The notes below the pieces were generated by a model. That model was not told the DNA's origin, did not search any database, and saw only the letters and a list, made by a program, of their open reading frames with translations. This document shows, in pieces, positions 46,472 through 50,025 of a DNA stretch of 50,025 bases. Position numbers and translations under genes: made by a program. Source of the DNA: CAZJHD01 sp964545855 (GTDB taxonomy: Bacteria > Planctomycetota > UBA1135 > JACQFD01); assembly GCA_964545855.1 (NCBI GenBank), contig CAZJHD010000030.1, forward strand, positions 1-50,025, read 5' to 3'. Within the stretch, counting starts at the first letter, position 1; the number at the start of each line of letters is the position of its first letter.

Positions 46472-48268
46472 ATGGTCAAAGTTCCTACTGTCCGCCCCGT
46501 CTTCGGTGCCGCGCCCGAGGCGCCCGTCGGCACGTCCGCCGTTCCCTCCTTGAATGCGGCCCGCCAGCGGATCGCGGCGATGCTGCGCGAGGAGACGGGC
46601 CTGGACGACGGACGGATCCAGGAGTGCTTCCGGGCCGAGGAAGAGAGCGGCCTCTCCCTCGACCGCGTCCTCCACGAGAAGGCCTATGTCCCCGAGGAGG
46701 GTGCGCTCAAGGCCTTCGCGCGATTCCTCGGCGTGGAGTTCATCCGCTCCCTCGAGGACGCCACGGCGGTCCCCGAGTTCGTCCAGCGGATCCCCGTCTC
46801 CTTCTCGCGCAACTACAACCTGATCGCCGTCGGGAAGAAGGACGGCGTCGCACGGATCGCGACCTGCACTCCCTTCGACGTCCAGCCGATGGACGATCTC
46901 GCGAAGATGCTCGCGTGCGAGGTCGAGCCGGTGGTGGCGCCGCGCGGGGAGATCACCGCCTTCATCAATCGCGCGTACCGGCACAAGGCCGACGGAGTCG
47001 ACGACGCGCTCTCCAGCATCGAGGACGAGGACATCGTCGGGCTCACGGCGGAGATCGAGGAGAGCGAAGACCTCCTCGACGTCGCCAACAAGGCGCCGAT
47101 CATCAAGCTCGTCAACACCGTCCTCTTCCAGGCGCTGAAGCTCCGCGCCTCGGACATCCACCTGCAGCCCTACCCGGACCGCCTGCAGGTTCGCTTCCGG
47201 ATCGACGGCCTCCTGCACGACATGCAGACGGTGCCGAAGAAGGCACAGGAGGCGATCATCAGCCGCGTGAAGGTCATGGGGAAGATGGACATCGCCGAGC
47301 GGCGCCTTCCCCAGGACGGCCGCGCGACGATCAAGCTCGGCGATGGCGAGGTGGACGTCCGTCTCTCCTCGATCCCGAGCGGCGACGGAGAGCGCATCGT
47401 CATGCGTCTCCTCGACAAGACCGCGAAGATCTACTCGCTCGACGAGATCGGACTCGAGCCCAGGAACAAGGAGATGTTCCTGAAGTACCTCGACTACGCG
47501 CACGGGATCATCCTCGTGACGGGTCCGACGGGCTCCGGGAAGACGACGACGCTCTACGGCGGTCTCACGCAGATGAACTCGGCGTCGCTCAACATCCTCA
47601 CCATCGAGGATCCGATCGAGTACAACCTGCCGGGCATCTCCCAGGTGCAGGTGGCGACGAAGAAGGGTCTCACGTTCGCCGCCGGTCTCCGGTCGTTCCT
47701 GCGCCAGGACCCGGACGTGATGATGGTGGGCGAGATCCGCGACCTGGAGACGGCCGAGATCGCGATCCGGGCGGCGCTCACGGGCCACCTCGTGTTCTCG
47801 ACGGTGCACACGAACGACGCGCCCTCCACGATCACGCGCATGATCGACATCGGCGTGGAGCCGTACCTGGTCTCCTCGTCGCTGCTCATCATCATCGCGC
47901 AGCGCCTCGTCCGCACGATCTGCCCGCGCTGCAAGGAGTTCGTGACGCCCGACGACGTGACGACGGCGAAGCTCCGGGAGGTGGGACTGGACCTCGCGCG
48001 CCTGCCCAAGGGGAAGGTGGCGGTCGGCCGCGGCTGCGACGAATGCTTCCGCGGCGGCTACGCCGGCCGAACGGCCATCTACGAGTTCATGCCGATCGAC
48101 GACGTGGTGCGGACGCAGATCATGGATCGCGCCAACGCCACCGTGATGAAGCGCACGGCGATCGATCGAGGACTCGTCACGCTGCGCATGGACGGCGTCG
48201 ACAAGATCGCGAAGGGCCTCACGACGGCCGACGAGGTCCTGCGCGTCACGCAGCTCGACATGTTCTGA
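46472..48268 (+). CDS. gspE: Type II secretion ATPase GspE
   Basis: Hexameric cytoplasmic ATPase that powers the pseudopilus. The 598 residues include an N-terminal T2SSE_N domain (about 30-170), Walker A GPTGSGKT (351-358), Asp box TIEDPIE (377-383), Walker B MMVGEIRD (417-424), His box TGHLVFSTVHTND (437-449) and a metal-binding motif CPRC ... CDEC near residue 485-530, the GspE/PilB zinc loop. The ATG precedes MVKVPTVRP. It lies 49 bases after gspD and 76 bases before gspF. The Cys-containing form fits GspE or PilB; the secretin next door favours type II secretion. Confidence 0.95.
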   Translation: MVKVPTVRPVFGAAPEAPVGTSAVPSLNAARQRIAAMLREETGLDDGRIQECFRAEEESGLSLDRVLHEKAYVPEEGALKAFARFLGVEFIRSLEDATAVPEFVQRIPVSFSRNYNLIAVGKKDGVARIATCTPFDVQPMDDLAKMLACEVEPVVAPRGEITAFINRAYRHKADGVDDALSSIEDEDIVGLTAEIEESEDLLDVANKAPIIKLVNTVLFQALKLRASDIHLQPYPDRLQVRFRIDGLLHDMQTVPKKAQEAIISRVKVMGKMDIAERRLPQDGRATIKLGDGEVDVRLSSIPSGDGERIVMRLLDKTAKIYSLDEIGLEPRNKEMFLKYLDYAHGIILVTGPTGSGKTTTLYGGLTQMNSASLNILTIEDPIEYNLPGISQVQVATKKGLTFAAGLRSFLRQDPDVMMVGEIRDLETAEIAIRAALTGHLVFSTVHTNDAPSTITRMIDIGVEPYLVSSSLLIIIAQRLVRTICPRCKEFVTPDDVTTAKLREVGLDLARLPKGKVAVGRGCDECFRGGYAGRTAIYEFMPIDDVVRTQIMDRANATVMKRTAIDRGLVTLRMDGVDKIAKGLTTADEVLRVTQLDMF

Positions 48269-48344
48269 CGTGCCTCGCGCGGCTCGGTCCGCGCAGGACC
48301 GCGGCCCGAACGCCTCCGATCCGTCCCCACACCATCCTCGAGCC

Positions 48345-49598
48345 GTGCCGATCTTCCAGTACAAGGGCTTCACCAGCGGCGGCGGCACGAAGTCGGGCGT
48401 CATCGACGCCGATACGCCCAAGGATGCGCGCGCGAAGCTGCGGCGCGACAACATCTACGTCCTGGAGATCGACGCGGCGACGGAGGCCGGCATCACGTCG
48501 TCGAAGCCGTCGCTGATGCGGCGGATCCGGACGGTGACCGGCGGCGCCACGGCGATGACGCGCAAGCGTCTCGACGAGGTCGCCACCGTCACGCGCCAGA
48601 TGGCGACGCTCCTCGGCGCCGGAATCCCGCTCACGGAGACGCTGCGGGCCATCATCGAGCAGGCTCAGTCGCGCGAGCTGAGCATGACCTTCCGCGATAT
48701 TCGCGAGAAGGTCTCCCAGGGCGCCACCTTCGGCGACGCGCTCGCGTTCCACCGCCAGTACTTCAACGAGCTCTACGTGAACATGGTCCGCGCGGGCGAG
48801 ACCGCCGGGAACCTCGACATCGTGCTCGCCCGCCTCGCCGACTTCGTCCAGTCGCAGCGGAAGCTCCGCGACAAGGTCTCCGCCGCGATGACCTATCCGA
48901 TCGTGATGATGATCGTGGCGGCGATGGTGGTCGCGATCCTCATGACGGTGGTCGTTCCGAAGATCACGCAATCGCTCACGTCGCAGCACAAGGTGATCCC
49001 GCTGCCGACGCAGGTGCTCATCGCCATCAGCAAGTTCATGCAGGACTACTGGTGGCTCCTCGCCATCGGACTCGCCCTGATGGCCGTGGGGATCCAGCAG
49101 CTCTACCGGACGGCCCGCGGCCGTCTCGCGATCGACCGCGCGATGCTGCGCGTCCCCGTCTTCGGGGATCTGCTGCGCAAGCAGGCGATCGCCCGCTTCT
49201 CGACGACGTTCTCGACCTTGCTGAAGTCCGGCGTGCCCGTCGTCCAGTGTCTCGAGATCTCCGGACGCATCGTGAACAACCGGGTGCTGCAAGCGGTCAT
49301 CGAGGACGTGCGCACCAAGATCATCGAGGGCGCCGACATCGCGACGCCGATCAAGCGGTCGGGCCAGTTCCCGCCCGTCGTCGGCTACATGATCGCCGTG
49401 GGCGAGCAGTCCGGTCAGCTCGAGCAGATCCTCGACCGGATCTCGGCCACCTACGACGAGGAGATCGACCTCGCGACGCAGCGAGCAACGGCGCTCCTGG
49501 AGCCGATCCTGATCGTCTCCATGGCCGGCGTCGTTGGATTCATCATCTTCTCGATCATCCTGCCGATCCTGCAGATCGGCGACGTCGGCGGGACCTGA
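48345..49598 (+). CDS. gspF: Type II secretion inner-membrane platform protein GspF
   Basis: 417-residue platform protein around which the pseudopilus assembles. Two tandem T2SSF domains are seen: 'VTRQMATLLGAGIPLTETLRAI' (about 85-105) with the first membrane segments around YPIVMMIVAAMVVAILMTVVV, and 'ARFSTTFSTLLKSGVPVVQCLEI' (about 285-305) with a final hydrophobic segment ending in ILPILQIGDVG. The start is GTG (VPIFQYKGF), the conserved family N-terminus 'F-x-Y-x-G'. The upstream codons in the same frame are not conserved. Confidence 0.94.
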   Translation: MPIFQYKGFTSGGGTKSGVIDADTPKDARAKLRRDNIYVLEIDAATEAGITSSKPSLMRRIRTVTGGATAMTRKRLDEVATVTRQMATLLGAGIPLTETLRAIIEQAQSRELSMTFRDIREKVSQGATFGDALAFHRQYFNELYVNMVRAGETAGNLDIVLARLADFVQSQRKLRDKVSAAMTYPIVMMIVAAMVVAILMTVVVPKITQSLTSQHKVIPLPTQVLIAISKFMQDYWWLLAIGLALMAVGIQQLYRTARGRLAIDRAMLRVPVFGDLLRKQAIARFSTTFSTLLKSGVPVVQCLEISGRIVNNRVLQAVIEDVRTKIIEGADIATPIKRSGQFPPVVGYMIAVGEQSGQLEQILDRISATYDEEIDLATQRATALLEPILIVSMAGVVGFIIFSIILPILQIGDVGGT

Positions 49599-49773
49599 TC
49601 GCGCCCGGGACGCCTCGGGCATCGCCCCCTCGGCCCCACGACAACGGCCGCGCCCCGGCGCGCCGCCGGGAGGAGGCTTCCGCTATCATCGAAACGGCGG
49701 GAAGAGTCGGGCAACGGTGCCCGTCCCACCGCTTCGCTCGTTCCCTTCTGGCGATCCGATCGCAGCATCGACC
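49599..49773. other. gspF-gspG spacer
   Basis: 175 bases without a gene. A TATCAT at about 49684-49689 is a possible -10, but no -35 is seen at 17 bases. No terminator is visible, so gspG may still be read from upstream. Confidence 0.4.
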
Positions 49774-50025
49774 ATGGCTTGCCGCTCTCCCCTCTCCCCC
49801 TGGCTCCCGGCGCCCCGCGCCATTCGCCGGTCCTCGGGATTCACGCTCGTCGAGCTCCTCGTCGTCATCGTGATCATCGGGCTCCTCGCCACGGCGGTCG
49901 TGACCAACTACGACAAGATCTTCCCGGCGGGCCGCAAGGCGCGCGTCCAATCGGACCTCAAGGCGATCGAGGCGGCGATCGATCTCTTCAAGATGGCGAA
50001 CCAGGGACGCATTCCCGAGAGCCTC
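49774..50025 (+). CDS. gspG: Type II secretion major pseudopilin GspG (3' end outside window)
   Basis: First 84 codons of a type IV pilin-like protein. The leader ends in a Gly-Phe prepilin peptidase site with the usual Glu at +5: SSG^FTLVELLVVIVIIGLLA, followed by KIFPAGRKARVQSDLKAIEAAIDLFK, which matches the GspG 'ARVQ-x-DLKAIE' stretch. The leader is long, 22 residues with several Arg and Pro, compared with the usual 6-10, so an internal start is possible but none is in a better place. It is the main pseudopilus subunit pushed out by GspE/F. Confidence 0.9.
   Translation, partial: MACRSPLSPWLPAPRAIRRSSGFTLVELLVVIVIIGLLATAVVTNYDKIFPAGRKARVQSDLKAIEAAIDLFKMANQGRIPESL

Overview
The window is about 50 kb of very GC-rich bacterial chromosome. 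It is densely coded, with many GTG starts and 1-4 base stop/start overlaps. The genes point to a Gram-negative-type bacterium: a type II secretion secretin with its ATPase, platform and pseudopilin, an F-type ATP synthase, an FHA/serine-threonine kinase fusion, a sigma-54 activator and a GldA/F/G-type ABC system. This mix resembles uncultured Planctomycetota or a neighbouring deep lineage. That assignment is inference: there is no rRNA or other decisive marker here. I saw no tRNA, rRNA, insertion sequence, phage gene or CRISPR array, so this looks like core chromosome and not a mobile island.

Layout. 1-6.85 kb (minus): ATP synthase operon in the order atpZ-atpI-B-E-F-H-A-G-D, with atpD cut by the window edge. 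7.26-13.6 kb (plus): hslU without an adjacent hslV, an ECF sigma factor coupled to a zinc-binding anti-sigma factor, a secreted protein with two similar domains, an intrinsic terminator, ndk, and an RqcH-like NFACT protein. 13.67-23.53 kb (plus): seven genes joined by overlaps or a 1-base gap: yggS, an FHA-kinase, a DUF167 protein, a degenerate purine nucleoside phosphorylase, purN and two tandem paralogous large membrane proteins of GT-C type. 23.54-27.36 kb (minus): mrfA-mrfB (helicase and exonuclease, DNA crosslink repair), where mrfB starts with a 27-bp minisatellite. 27.5-32.84 kb (minus): GldA/GldF/GldG-type ABC system plus a DUF4340 protein. 33.0-37.5 kb (minus): dnaK, then a histidine kinase and sigma-54 response regulator pair. 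37.63-38.78 kb (plus): a Sua5-tyrosine phosphatase fusion. 38.8-43.5 kb (minus): a membrane-bound spermidine-synthase-like protein, a PTS EIIA protein and a class III aminotransferase homologue without its catalytic lysine. 44.0-50.0 kb (plus): gspD, gspE, gspF and the start of gspG.

How the parts work together. The atp operon makes ATP from the ion gradient. GspD/E/F/G form the core of a secretion machine. MrfA unwinds DNA and MrfB probably trims it. The ABC ATPase, permease, GldG-like and DUF4340 proteins form one envelope complex of unknown substrate. The kinase/regulator pair should act through sigma-54, and a partial -24/-12 element lies upstream of the adjacent dnaK.

The most unusual items are the aminotransferase fold with Glu in place of the PLP lysine and only one lysine in the whole chain, HslU without the hydrophobic C-terminal tail that normally docks HslV, the 9-residue repeat opening MrfB, the tandem membrane proteins with a shared unrecognised C-terminal module, the FHA domain lacking its usual arginine, and the Sua5-phosphatase fusion. 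I did not find a clearly new multi-gene system. These are individual departures from known families.
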